NCBI RefSeq assembly: GCF_019469425.1
Contig: NZ_CP048272.1
Span: forward strand, 248,001-312,000
Origin: Bifidobacterium asteroides
GTDB taxonomy: Bacteria > Actinomycetota > Actinomycetes > Actinomycetales > Bifidobacteriaceae
Direction: 5' to 3'
DNA length: 64,000 nucleotides
Part shown: in pieces, positions 43,980 to 53,068 of the stretch
Layout of the letters: every line of letters begins with the position of its first letter
How positions within the stretch are numbered: the stretch's first letter is position 1
The notes under the pieces: generated by a model
What the model was told of the DNA's origin: nothing
The model's database searches: none
What the model saw: the letters and a program-made list of their open reading frames with translations, nothing else
Translations under genes and position numbers: made by a program

Positions 43980-46205
43980 ATGGGTGAGGATGTTCTGGAC
44001 GGTGGACGAGAATCTGGGGATGGGGTTGCGCTCATGTGCTACACCCGGCGTCCCACTGATCGGCAGGAGGCCAACAACGAAGATGTCGCTCTGAGCATGC
44101 ACCTGGCCCTGCGATCGCGGGCGACCGGCCGTTGGGAGCCCCTGAACGGCGGCTACGGCATCTTCTTCGCTGCTGCTGTGCCCACCAAGTCTGTGCCGGA
44201 TAGTGCCCGTGGGGCCTGCACGGCCGGGGCCGCCCTGCCAGGCGAGGCAGCACCGCAAGAGGGCGGGCACAACCCTGGACTGGACGCTCATCAAGGCGAA
44301 GGGTCCAATGCTGATGCTGATGGCGACGACAATGTCGACGATGGCCAGGCATCCCAGGCGGCCCAGGAACTGGCGGTGGTCCCAGGGCAGGATCTGGTCC
44401 TCAAGAGCCTGATCGACCCCTTCCTGCTGCCCCTGAGGGACGGCGCCTTCGTCATTCTGGCCACCAGGGTGGCCAGGGGCGGCCAGTCGGACGGCTCCCA
44501 GGCCGACTCCTTCCTGACGGCTCTTTCGCCGGACCTGCTGACCTACCGACGGCTGCCACAGGTCCATATCCTGGGCGCTCATGGGGTCCACCGGCCCAGG
44601 GCGCGGCTTCTGGACGATGGCCAGGGCTGCCGGCTTTACTGGGACGACGACCGCGGGCGGCTGTGCACGGCCACGGTGGACGACCCGACGCGGATGGGCA
44701 TGGTGGCCGACATGAAGATCCTGGAGGATGACGATTCTCTGGTCCAGGGCGACCCCCTGTCCATGGACCGGCGGCGCGCCCTGGAGGAGGACTGCGGCAT
44801 GAAGGGCATTCTGGCCGGCAATGTGGTGCTGATCCGCGCCGATTGCGAGCGTGGCCTGCTGGAACGGTTCGGCCGCATCTATAACACCGGCGTGAAAGTG
44901 GATCCGGTTCAGGTGTTCCGAGGCGACGGTCTGGAGTCGGCCCGGCAGGCCCAGGCACGGCTCCTCTACAGCGATGGGTCTGCCGCCTTGCGCGGGGTGG
45001 ACTGGGATCAGAGCCAATTGGATCGTCTGGCCAGTGACCTGGCCCTGGGTCGTCTGAATCATGGAGAGACCAGGCTGATAGGCGGACGGGTCCGGCAGAC
45101 GGCTTACCCGGTCCCCTTCGCTCGGCAACGTGCCGATCCCTCCATTTTCCGCTGGTCCTGGAGGGGCCGGCGCCTGTTCATGTTCATCGCCACCGAGGAT
45201 GCGGATGGCAATTGCGTCGACCCCTTGAACGGGCACACGCACATGCCTCTACGGGTCGCTGACACCATCGAAGGCCTGAGCGATCAGGCCGGCGGTCATG
45301 AAAAGGAGGTGGACCTGCTGCGCAGGGGCGATCGCAACAGCGAAGGCCGAGTCATGACCGGCTGTTTCTGGGCCCCGGAGATCCATCTGATCGGAGGCAG
45401 GCTCTCCATCCTCTTTATGCCTTGCTTCGATGGTCCGCGGACCAACCCGGACGGGACCGCCAACGATCGGGCCGGGAAGCCGGACATGTGGACGGGCTGC
45501 TGCCATATCATGCAGCTGCGCCGCGACGACCAGGGCCGGGATCTGGACCCTCGCCAGCCTGAGAACTGGGACAGCCCCCGACCCATTCTGCGGGCCGAAG
45601 GCACCCCTCTCAACCCCATCCAGCGCATCAGCCTGGACATGACGGTCCTGCACGATACCGGCCGCTGGTATTACGCCTGGCAGCAGCTGGGCTCGGTCTG
45701 GATCGCCGCCTTCGACCCTGCCCGCCCCGACCGTCTGACCAGCACGCCACGCCAGATCATCGTCCCCGAGTTCGCCTGGGACAACATGATTGCTGAGGGG
45801 CCCAATGCCGTGATCCACGACGGCCTGATCTTCCTAATTTATTCCGGCTCCCTGGTGGGCATCGACTACACCACCGGACTGGTGACCGCGCCGGCCGGTG
45901 TTGGGGCCGATCTATGCGATCCCGGCGTGTGGAAGAAGCTGGACTACCCATTGCAGAAGTCCGGGAAGTACAATGGCCATTGGCAGCTGGGCACCGGCCA
46001 CGGTATGTGGTCCCAGGACGAAGACGGCACCATGATCTACGTTTTCCACAATGCCGAGCATGACCAGGACCGCTACCTTGGCCGCGACAGTCAGGTACGA
46101 CGGGTACATTGGTCCGCTGAGGGGATGCCCGTATTGGATATGCAAACGGATGAGGAGCTCGACCCCACCCGTGCCACGGTAACCTTGGAGGTTAGGGTCT
46201 TATGA
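43980..46205 (+). CDS. GH43-like protein, 741 aa, with N-terminal propeller-like part and disordered insert
   Basis: A cytoplasmic protein twice the usual GH43 size. ATG 43980 has GGAAGGAA 6 nt upstream. Residues 1-380 look like a GH43-type half (GGYGIFFAA ... DGAFVILATRVARG ... LLDDGQGCRLYWDDDRGRL) interrupted at about 80-140 by a low-complexity insert rich in Gly, Ala, Asp and Gln. The catalytic propeller is residues 385-700: Asp in RADPSIFRW, Asp in ISLDMTVLHDTGRWYY, Glu in NMIAEGPNAVIHDG. Probably an arabinofuranosidase acting on imported oligosaccharides; subfamily not assigned. It overlaps the lacI gene by ATGA. Confidence 0.8.
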   Translation: MGEDVLDGGRESGDGVALMCYTRRPTDRQEANNEDVALSMHLALRSRATGRWEPLNGGYGIFFAAAVPTKSVPDSARGACTAGAALPGEAAPQEGGHNPGLDAHQGEGSNADADGDDNVDDGQASQAAQELAVVPGQDLVLKSLIDPFLLPLRDGAFVILATRVARGGQSDGSQADSFLTALSPDLLTYRRLPQVHILGAHGVHRPRARLLDDGQGCRLYWDDDRGRLCTATVDDPTRMGMVADMKILEDDDSLVQGDPLSMDRRRALEEDCGMKGILAGNVVLIRADCERGLLERFGRIYNTGVKVDPVQVFRGDGLESARQAQARLLYSDGSAALRGVDWDQSQLDRLASDLALGRLNHGETRLIGGRVRQTAYPVPFARQRADPSIFRWSWRGRRLFMFIATEDADGNCVDPLNGHTHMPLRVADTIEGLSDQAGGHEKEVDLLRRGDRNSEGRVMTGCFWAPEIHLIGGRLSILFMPCFDGPRTNPDGTANDRAGKPDMWTGCCHIMQLRRDDQGRDLDPRQPENWDSPRPILRAEGTPLNPIQRISLDMTVLHDTGRWYYAWQQLGSVWIAAFDPARPDRLTSTPRQIIVPEFAWDNMIAEGPNAVIHDGLIFLIYSGSLVGIDYTTGLVTAPAGVGADLCDPGVWKKLDYPLQKSGKYNGHWQLGTGHGMWSQDEDGTMIYVFHNAEHDQDRYLGRDSQVRRVHWSAEGMPVLDMQTDEELDPTRATVTLEVRVL

Positions 46206-47284
46206 GTTTAGCCGATTCCCCCGGCACAGGACGTGGTTCCACCCCGACTATGAAGGATGTGGCCCAGGCCGCAGGAGTGTCGGTCAAGACCGTCTCCAAT
46301 GTGGTCAATGACTATGAATTCGTCTCCAAGGCTACTAGAGGCAAGGTCAACAAGGCCATAGAGGAGCTGGGCTACCGGGTCAATGTGCCGGCCAGAAACC
46401 TGCGGCTGGGCTTCACGGGGATGATCTCCTTGGCCATACCTGATCTGGCAATGCCTTACTTCGCTCAGCTCTCCTCCTTGGTCATCGAGGAGGCCAAGAA
46501 GCTGGGCATGCGGGTTCTGGTGGAGCCCACCCTCTACTCGCGCGAGGGTGAAATCGAGGCTCTGCACGGCTCCCAGCGATCCATGATCGACGGCCTCATC
46601 TACAGCCCGCTGGAGCTGGGCATGGACGATCTGGACCAGCTGCGGGTGGACTATCCTCTGGTGGTTGTGGGGGAGCGGATCTTCAGCGATCAGTTTGATC
46701 ATGTGGCCACGGAGAACGTGGAGGGCGCCAAGCACGCCACCGCCTATCTGATTAACACTGGTTGCCGTCGGGTGGCGGTCATCGGCACCCATCCCGGCGA
46801 GAAGCTTGGTTCGGCTGCTCTTCGCTTGGAAGGGTACAGACAGGGTCTTGAGGAGGCCGGCCTGGACTACGATCCCCGGTTGGTGGCCCCATCGCGCATG
46901 TGGCATCGCATCGACGGGGTCAACGCCATGAATGCCCTGCTGGACCAGGGCATTGTCCCCGACGGGGTGGTGGCCCTGAACGACATGCTGGCGGCAGGGG
47001 TTCTGCATTCCATACAAATGCATGGCATGTCGGTGCCGGACGACATCTCGGTAATCGGTTTCGACAATTCCGATGATTCCCAGTATCTGTCGCCCTCGTT
47101 GACCAGCATCTCGCCCGGGCTCAAGGCCGTGGCCAGGCTCTCGGTCCGTGTTCTCAAGGACAGGATCAATGGGGTCCAGCCGCTGAACACCAAAGAGGGC
47201 GAGCACGTCTTCCGCAAGGTATCCTCCTCGCTGGTGGTCCGCAATTCAACCCGTGCCCTACCCGGAAACGAGATCGCCGTCTGA
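46202..47284 (+). CDS. LacI-family transcriptional repressor of the arabinan cluster
   Basis: A 360-aa regulator. The helix-turn-helix is MKDVAQAAGVSVKTVSNVVN (residues 17-36), followed by the hinge (YRVNVPARNLRLG) and a periplasmic-binding-like effector domain to residue 345. Its ATG overlaps the stop of the GH43 gene by 4 bp (ATGA). The upstream operator at 43916 suggests autoregulation. The same palindrome at 47323, 50354 and 51471 suggests control of all arabinan genes. The effector is probably arabinose or an arabino-oligosaccharide (inference). Confidence 0.92.
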   Translation: MSLADSPGTGRGSTPTMKDVAQAAGVSVKTVSNVVNDYEFVSKATRGKVNKAIEELGYRVNVPARNLRLGFTGMISLAIPDLAMPYFAQLSSLVIEEAKKLGMRVLVEPTLYSREGEIEALHGSQRSMIDGLIYSPLELGMDDLDQLRVDYPLVVVGERIFSDQFDHVATENVEGAKHATAYLINTGCRRVAVIGTHPGEKLGSAALRLEGYRQGLEEAGLDYDPRLVAPSRMWHRIDGVNAMNALLDQGIVPDGVVALNDMLAAGVLHSIQMHGMSVPDDISVIGFDNSDDSQYLSPSLTSISPGLKAVARLSVRVLKDRINGVQPLNTKEGEHVFRKVSSSLVVRNSTRALPGNEIAV

Positions 47285-47309
47285 TCGCTGATGTGCTTTT
47301 TCGGGTGTC

Positions 47310-47338
47310 TTGGATTTCTGAATTTCTAACGTTATAAT
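47310..47338 (+). promoter_or_regulatory. Promoter with overlapping LacI operator for wall-anchored GH43
   Basis: TTGGAT (47310-47315), 17-bp spacer, TATAAT (47333-47338). The operator TTTCTAACGTTATAAT (47323-47338) matches 14 of 16 consensus positions and covers the -10. Confidence 0.75.
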
Positions 47339-47441
47339 ATACTGAAGACGTTCTCGAATGATTTGATGCGGCACCGGCGGGCCATGGAGGCCTGCCGGTC
47401 GGAGCGCGGCCGCTCCGATGCCGATGTGGAAAGGTGTGAAC

Positions 47442-50276
47442 ATGCGTCATCAATCGTCATCAGACGCAGGACGACGGAGCCGAGGAGGGGTTGCAGCGGC
47501 GGCCCTCGTGGGCATGATACTGGCGGGCGGCACAGTCGCGTCTCCAGCCTGGGCGGATCAGTCCCCAGCAGATGGCAGCGCTACAACCAGGATGTCTGCC
47601 AGTCAGCCGCAGCCCCTGCTCGGCTACGATTTTTCAGCCCTTGCCGCAGGAGCCAAGGAGGCAAACAATACTGTCACAGGCTCATCCTTTGGCCCGGCCC
47701 GCATCCTGGATGCCGATGGCCGGCCGACAGGGGCGGCCAAGAACGACGATGCGCTCCTGTTCGATGGATCCACTTATGTCAAGCTTCCCGATGACATACT
47801 GAGCGGACACGCCAGCGCCACGGTGTCCATCCGCGTGCGCAACGACCGGTTCAACGCCTCAGGCCCCTGGACCTATCTCTGGTCGCTAGGGGGGACCGGT
47901 CAGCAGGCTGTCGGCTCCTGGACCACCTCCACCCATACCTCCCTGTACACCTCCATCACTTCCAAGGCCAACGGCCAAGGCGAGACATATCTGCCGGCAT
48001 CCAAGAACCTGCCCAGTGACCGCTTCTCCACGTTGACCGCCACCATCGACGGCAAGAACAACATGGTTCGGCTCTATATCAACGGTTTGCAGGTGGCTGA
48101 GGGCAAGGCCACGGTCAATCCCGCCGCCTTTGGAGACCACCGCCACAACGTAATCGGCCAGTCCCGATACCCCGGCATAGGCGACGCCCTCTTCCATGGC
48201 GCAGTGCAGTCATTTGCCGTCTATCCGCAGGCCCTGAATGCCGACCAGATCGTCGCCACCCTGCCCTCGGAAGACCTTGGAGATCTGATCAACCAGCAGG
48301 CCGCATCACTGGCGGTTCCCGCAGCCGTAGACGGTGATTTCAACCTGCCGGTCTCAACTACTGTCGCCTCGGTGGGGTGGACCTCTTCTGCGCCTGGAAC
48401 AGTCAGTGTCAATGCTGCCACCGGGAGGGCCCATGTGGTCCCCGGCAAGCGGGATGTCCCAATCACGCTGACGGCCCGGCTGCAAGCGAGCAAGGCCTCG
48501 AGGTCCTCCCGGGACGCTAAAGCCATCCAGCAGGACTACCGGCTTATTGTCAGGGGCACATCCAAGGACGGTCAGAACGCCTACTCGCGCGTCTCTGTGC
48601 ATGACCCTTCCGTGGTCAAGGCCGGAGGGCGCTACTATGTCTTCGGCTCGCATCGGGCCTGGGCCCGCAGCACCGACCTCAAGCATTGGGAGCCATTCAC
48701 CAACAATCTGAGCCGGGATTACCAGCGCATTCTGGATCCTGTCTGGAAGGCATGGCCCAAGCAGTCCTCCAACCCGGACGTGACCGGCAACATGTGGGCG
48801 CCTGAGGTCTACTACAACGCCACCATGAAGAAGTGGTGCATGTACCTGAGCCTGAACGGGGGAGGGTTCCCCTTCCAGAAGTCGGTCATCGTCCTGCTGA
48901 CGGCCGACGACATCGAGGGGGACTGGAGCCTGGTGGGCCCAGTGGTCTACTCCGGCTTCCAGAAGTCCAACGTGGAGGCTACTGACGTTCCCAAGGTGCT
49001 GGGCCCCAATGCCGATTTGTCGCGTTATGCCAGCCTTACGGATACGGGCATCAATGCGATTGACGCCTGTGTCAAGGATGACGGGCAGGGGGGCCTGTGG
49101 ATGAGCTTCGGCTCCTGGTTCGGCGGCATCTGGATGATCCGGCTGGACCCCAAGACCGGCCTGCGCGACTACTCCACCACCTACCCCACCCAGGCCAACC
49201 AGTCCGACGCCTACTACGGACACAAACTCGCCGGAGGCTTCGGCAACTCAGGCGAAGGCACCGCCCTGGTCCGTCAGGGTGACTGGTGGTATCTGATGCT
49301 TTCTTACGGCGGACTCGGGCAGACCGGGGGCTACCAGATGCGTGAATTCCGCTCCCGTTCCATTACCGGCCCCTACATGGACCAGAACGGCAAGCCGGCC
49401 GTCTATGGGCGTGCAATGAACGATCTGGATGCCAACCGGGGTCTGCGGATCGACTCCTCCTTCGCCCAGCCTGGACAGGACCAGGTGCTGACCTCCCAGG
49501 GAGGCAATGCGCTGTTGATTGACGAGGATCGCGTCTTTAACGTTTACCATACTCGCTTCGTGCGCGCTGCGGGCAACTTGGAGGAACATCAGGTCCGGGT
49601 CAAGCAGATGGTCCAGACCCCTGACGGATGGCTGGTCATGACGCCCTTCGAATACCGGAATCCGGTGGGCAGGGTCTCCTCCAGCCAGGTGGTCGGCGAC
49701 TACCAGGTGGTGGTCCATGATCCGGTCCGTTACTATGCGGGATCCGGCCTGCTCAGCCCGGCAATCTACCGGTCCGTGTCAGTGAGCCTGCTGGCTGGCG
49801 GTCGGCTGGGCGGCCAGGTGCAGGGCTCTTGGACGGCGACTGGTGGCGATCTGACCATCAAGGTGGACTCGGCGGATCCGGGCACTCTGTTGCACGGCGT
49901 CTATCGGGCCAGGCTGGGCCGACAGCTTGATGAGCAGGGCCATCCGGTCGTCTTCTTCTCAGGATTGGGCGGCGATGTCTTCACCGATGCCGGTGCCGAT
50001 GTCTCCCAGGCAGCAGGTGCCGCGGCCATCTGGGGCTCGCGTCCCCTGGCCGGTCCCAAGGTTCAAGAGGAGGCCGATGGCGATAGCGGTCATGCGACTG
50101 TTCCCGCCGCGGACTCCACTCGTGCACCTGCAGGTCGGTCCGGCAAGGAAGGCAAGGCCGGTCGTCTTCCCTCGGCCGGATCGGCCCTGTCGGCTCCCGT
50201 CGCAGCCGCATCCGCGGCCCTTGTCTTGGGTCTGGGCGCACTGGTGTTCACTGCCATTCGCCGAGCCCAAGGCTGA
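47442..50276 (+). CDS. Cell-wall-anchored multidomain GH43 arabinanase-like enzyme
   Basis: A 944-aa extracellular protein. A 38-residue signal peptide ends SPAWA. Residues 50-240 form a LamG/concanavalin-like domain, 250-375 an Ig-like segment (VSTTVASVGWTSSAPGTVSV), and 380-700 the GH43 propeller with base Asp388 (VSVHDPSVV). A lipocalin-like domain follows. The C-terminus has the sorting signal LPSAG (about 909-913), a hydrophobic helix and a basic tail RRAQG; LPxxG without Thr is a variant sortase motif. ATG 47442 has AAAGGTG upstream. It is related to the lipoprotein GH43 with shared near-identical patches. It would attack arabinan at the cell surface. Confidence 0.9.
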   Translation: MRHQSSSDAGRRSRGGVAAAALVGMILAGGTVASPAWADQSPADGSATTRMSASQPQPLLGYDFSALAAGAKEANNTVTGSSFGPARILDADGRPTGAAKNDDALLFDGSTYVKLPDDILSGHASATVSIRVRNDRFNASGPWTYLWSLGGTGQQAVGSWTTSTHTSLYTSITSKANGQGETYLPASKNLPSDRFSTLTATIDGKNNMVRLYINGLQVAEGKATVNPAAFGDHRHNVIGQSRYPGIGDALFHGAVQSFAVYPQALNADQIVATLPSEDLGDLINQQAASLAVPAAVDGDFNLPVSTTVASVGWTSSAPGTVSVNAATGRAHVVPGKRDVPITLTARLQASKASRSSRDAKAIQQDYRLIVRGTSKDGQNAYSRVSVHDPSVVKAGGRYYVFGSHRAWARSTDLKHWEPFTNNLSRDYQRILDPVWKAWPKQSSNPDVTGNMWAPEVYYNATMKKWCMYLSLNGGGFPFQKSVIVLLTADDIEGDWSLVGPVVYSGFQKSNVEATDVPKVLGPNADLSRYASLTDTGINAIDACVKDDGQGGLWMSFGSWFGGIWMIRLDPKTGLRDYSTTYPTQANQSDAYYGHKLAGGFGNSGEGTALVRQGDWWYLMLSYGGLGQTGGYQMREFRSRSITGPYMDQNGKPAVYGRAMNDLDANRGLRIDSSFAQPGQDQVLTSQGGNALLIDEDRVFNVYHTRFVRAAGNLEEHQVRVKQMVQTPDGWLVMTPFEYRNPVGRVSSSQVVGDYQVVVHDPVRYYAGSGLLSPAIYRSVSVSLLAGGRLGGQVQGSWTATGGDLTIKVDSADPGTLLHGVYRARLGRQLDEQGHPVVFFSGLGGDVFTDAGADVSQAAGAAAIWGSRPLAGPKVQEEADGDSGHATVPAADSTRAPAGRSGKEGKAGRLPSAGSALSAPVAAASAALVLGLGALVFTAIRRAQG
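48753..48861 (+). repeat. Inverted near-identical segment, partner of 43341-43449
   Basis: 108 of 109 bases match the reverse complement of 43341-43449; the single difference changes Glu to Asp after the MWAP motif. Confidence 0.9.
49038..49258 (+). repeat. Inverted repeat copy 2 (221 bp) inside wall-anchored GH43
   Basis: 220 of 221 bases match the reverse complement of 42953-43173. Codon frame is the same in both genes, so a crossover would give in-frame hybrid enzymes. Confidence 0.95.
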
Positions 50277-50353
50277 ACCGGACCGGGCCCACTGCCCAAG
50301 CCGCCCTCCACCTTCGAATTCGAGCGCCCGGCGGAGGGTGGGCAGCTCGCTGA

Positions 50354-50369
50354 TATTCAACGTTGTATA
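50354..50369 (+). promoter_or_regulatory. Weak LacI operator upstream of exo-type GH43
   Basis: TATTCAACGTTGTATA has the invariant core CAACGTTG (perfect 8-bp palindrome) and matches 10 of 16 consensus positions. TATATT (50366-50371) may be the -10; no clear -35 seen. Confidence 0.45.
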
Positions 50370-50412
50370 TTGGTCATATAGACCAGTACCTCCGTCTTCG
50401 TGATAGGAACAC

Positions 50413-51408
50413 ATGATGAGCGCATACCACAATCCCCTGGTACTCCAGCGGGCCGATCCCTGGGTCATCAGGCATAGGAACCTCTACTATTTCACTGCCT
50501 CCTACCCGGCCTACGACAGAATCATCCTGCGCGCCGCCGCCAGGCTGGACGACCTGCAGGCCGCCCCTGAGCGCACCATCTGGCACAAGCACGAGTCCGG
50601 CCCCATGAGCAGGTATATCTGGGCGCCCGAACTCCACCGGATCAATGGGGCTTGGTATATCTACTTCGCGGCTGCCGAGGAGGACTTCGGCTCCGCCGAT
50701 CTGCCCACCCATCGCATGTATGTGCTGGAGAATACCGGCAAAGACCCCATGGATGACGAGTGGATCGAGAAGGGGCAAATCCACACCCCGATCGACTCCT
50801 TCTCCCTGGATGCCACCACAGCGGTGATCGGGGGCAGCCAGTACCTGATTTGGGCCCAGAAGGATCCAGTCATCGAGGGCAATTCCAATCTCTACATCGC
50901 CCGCATGGCCAATCCCTGGACCCTGGCCACTGATCCTGTCCTGCTCTCCAAGCCCGAATACGACTGGGAATGCATTGATTTCAAGGTCAACGAGGGCCCG
51001 GCTGTCATGCTTCACCAGGGCATGATCTACCTGACCTACTCGGCCTCGGGCACCGGGGTCCCTTATGCGGTGGGCATGCTGACCGCCTGTGAGGATGCCG
51101 ACCTGCTGGATCCTGCCAGCTGGACCAAGAGCGATCACCCCGTCTTCAAAACGGCTGAGGAGAACCATCAGTATGGGCCCGGCCACAATTGCTTCACAGT
51201 CAGCGAGGATGGCAGCCAGGACCTGATGATCTATCATGCTCGCAACTACACACATATCGAGGGTGATCCCCTCTTCGATCCCAACCGCCATGCCAGGGTT
51301 GGACTGGTCACTTGGACCGACCATGGCCCGGACTTCGGACGACCGCTGCCTGATGATCGGTGGACCCCGACGAGCCGCCAGATCCTGCCTCCCGATGGCA
51401 GCCATTGA
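50413..51408 (+). CDS. GH43 exo-alpha-L-arabinofuranosidase-like enzyme, cytoplasmic
   Basis: A 331-aa single-domain GH43 without signal peptide. NPLVLQRADPWV (Asp15 base), SRYIWAPELH, SFSLDATTAV and VNEGPAVMLH carry the catalytic pattern; the layout resembles exo-1,5-arabinofuranosidases. ATG 50413 and ATG 50416 are both possible; AGGA at 50405-50408 favours the second slightly. It would release arabinose from imported linear arabino-oligosaccharides. It is under its own operator-bearing promoter between the wall-anchored GH43 and the importer. Confidence 0.85.
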   Translation: MMSAYHNPLVLQRADPWVIRHRNLYYFTASYPAYDRIILRAAARLDDLQAAPERTIWHKHESGPMSRYIWAPELHRINGAWYIYFAAAEEDFGSADLPTHRMYVLENTGKDPMDDEWIEKGQIHTPIDSFSLDATTAVIGGSQYLIWAQKDPVIEGNSNLYIARMANPWTLATDPVLLSKPEYDWECIDFKVNEGPAVMLHQGMIYLTYSASGTGVPYAVGMLTACEDADLLDPASWTKSDHPVFKTAEENHQYGPGHNCFTVSEDGSQDLMIYHARNYTHIEGDPLFDPNRHARVGLVTWTDHGPDFGRPLPDDRWTPTSRQILPPDGSH

Positions 51409-51437
51409 GCGGCATAACCGGGCTATGCCCGACACGC

Positions 51438-51486
51438 TTGTACATCGTTGGAGAAGAGAGTAATATATCATTTGCAACGTTAGAAA
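51438..51486 (+). promoter_or_regulatory. Promoter and LacI operator for the arabino-oligosaccharide importer
   Basis: TTGTAC (51438-51443), 17-bp spacer, TAATAT (51461-51466). The operator TTTGCAACGTTAGAAA (51471-51486), 14 of 16 consensus positions, covers the expected transcription start. The remaining 150 bp to the start codon show no gene. Confidence 0.75.
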
Positions 51487-51637
51487 GATGTCGGTTTACA
51501 AAGGCGTGGGCTACGTTCACGTATCTGGGAGCGTGACCAGGCGATGCAAGCCATTGGACCAGATGGGCAGGACATGGTTGTTTCGGCCGTCATCGGTTCC
51601 TTTGTAACCGTTGCTTGATGTCGAAAGGACAGAGACA

Positions 51638-52957
51638 ATGAAGGCAATCAGAAAGGCTGCGGTAGCCGCGATCGCGCTCGCCACGCTCAGCACCGTGGGG
51701 CTCTCGGCCTGCGGTTCCGGCAGTGGTGGCAAGGATGCCAAGGGCAAGGACGGCGTTACCAACATCGTCATGTGGCACGGATTCTCCGAGGCCGATGGCA
51801 AGACTCTGAAGAAGATCGTCGAGAACTTTAACAAGTCCCAGAAGAAGTACCACATCGACGCCCAGCTGCAGCCCTGGAGCACCATCGGCGAGACCATGGT
51901 CACCAAGGTCACCTCGGGCGACGGCCCGGACTTCGTCACCACCGGCGCCGACAACGGCCAGGGCTGGTCCATAGACGGCACCTTCCAGTGCGTGCAGGAC
52001 TTCTATGACGATCCCTCCAACGAGACCAAGAACTACCTGCCCAACGTGACCAAGCAGACCGAGTTCATCATCGATGGCAAGAAGCAGCAGTGCGCGGTTC
52101 CCATGGGCTACGCGCCCACCACCGTCTGGTACAACACCGATATGTGGAAGGCTGCCGGCCTGACCGAGCAGGATTATCCCAAGACTTGGGACCAGCTCCT
52201 GGATGTGGCCAAGAAGTTGACCAAGGGTGACGGTTCCCAGTACGGCATGGCCCTGTCCGACTCGGGATGGGCGGCCTTCATGAAGGGCAACGGCACCGGC
52301 CTGTACAGCACCAAGGGCAAGGTCACCATCAACTCCGAGCAGAACAAGGCCTTCCTGCAGAAGATGCGCGAGTTCTACAAGGGTGGTTACTCCAAGACCG
52401 GCATGGATGACACCGCTGCACGCGAGTCCTTCGAGTCCGGCCAGTCGGCCATGGTCATCGTCGGCCCCTGGGAGGACCAGGCAGCCACCGACAAGGGCAT
52501 CAAGCACGATCTGTTCCCCGTGCCCAACGGAGACGGCACCTATGTCTACCCCGACGGCAAGAAGGGCTCCAACACCGGTTGCACCGGTCTGTATTGGTGG
52601 GTCACCTCGCAGGTCAAGGACGAGGCCAAGAAGAAGGGCATCTACGCCTTCTTCAAGTACTACAACAACCATGACAACCAGGTCATGTGGTCGCTGGGCT
52701 CCGCCTATCCGCCCAACAACAAGACCGTGACCACCGACGAGCTCTCCAAGCGCCCCCTGATCGCCAAGGTCTCCGAGAATACGGACAACTCCTACATCGG
52801 CATTGCCGGCCTCAAGGGCGGCTTCGCGGATATCTCGTCCACCCTGGATTCGGTGACCCAGAACACCGCCCGCACTGACGATGACATTTCCGCCTCGCTA
52901 TCCAAAGCCTCCAACAAAATCCAGAAGTATCTGGATGAGTACAAGGCTGAGGACTGA
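51638..52957 (+). CDS. ABC importer sugar-binding lipoprotein, UgpB/MalE type
   Basis: A 439-aa lipoprotein. ATG 51638 follows GAAAGGAC; the signal MKAIRKAAVAAIALATLSTV ends in lipobox LSAC with Cys25. The body (VTNIVMWHGFSEADGKTLKK, VPMGYAPTTVWYNTDMWKAA) is the family-1 solute-binding type, distinct from the large LplA-type proteins elsewhere in the window. It precedes its two permeases. Ligand probably arabino-oligosaccharide, from the GH43 neighbours and shared operator. Confidence 0.93.
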   Translation: MKAIRKAAVAAIALATLSTVGLSACGSGSGGKDAKGKDGVTNIVMWHGFSEADGKTLKKIVENFNKSQKKYHIDAQLQPWSTIGETMVTKVTSGDGPDFVTTGADNGQGWSIDGTFQCVQDFYDDPSNETKNYLPNVTKQTEFIIDGKKQQCAVPMGYAPTTVWYNTDMWKAAGLTEQDYPKTWDQLLDVAKKLTKGDGSQYGMALSDSGWAAFMKGNGTGLYSTKGKVTINSEQNKAFLQKMREFYKGGYSKTGMDDTAARESFESGQSAMVIVGPWEDQAATDKGIKHDLFPVPNGDGTYVYPDGKKGSNTGCTGLYWWVTSQVKDEAKKKGIYAFFKYYNNHDNQVMWSLGSAYPPNNKTVTTDELSKRPLIAKVSENTDNSYIGIAGLKGGFADISSTLDSVTQNTARTDDDISASLSKASNKIQKYLDEYKAED

Positions 52958-53068
52958 TTGAACATCCGCCCCTGAGGAGCCGGCCTGGCGGCCTGCAGCG
53001 CCGTCGGCCGGTCCCTCATGGCTGACCGTCGCCCGGGCCCGGCGTCCGGGCGGCACTTTGGAGTACCT

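Noticed and set aside
50281-50352. Terminator after the wall-anchored GH43
   Set aside because: CCCTCC/GGAGGG and a TCGAATTCGA palindrome are present, but the stem is poor and there is no T-tract.
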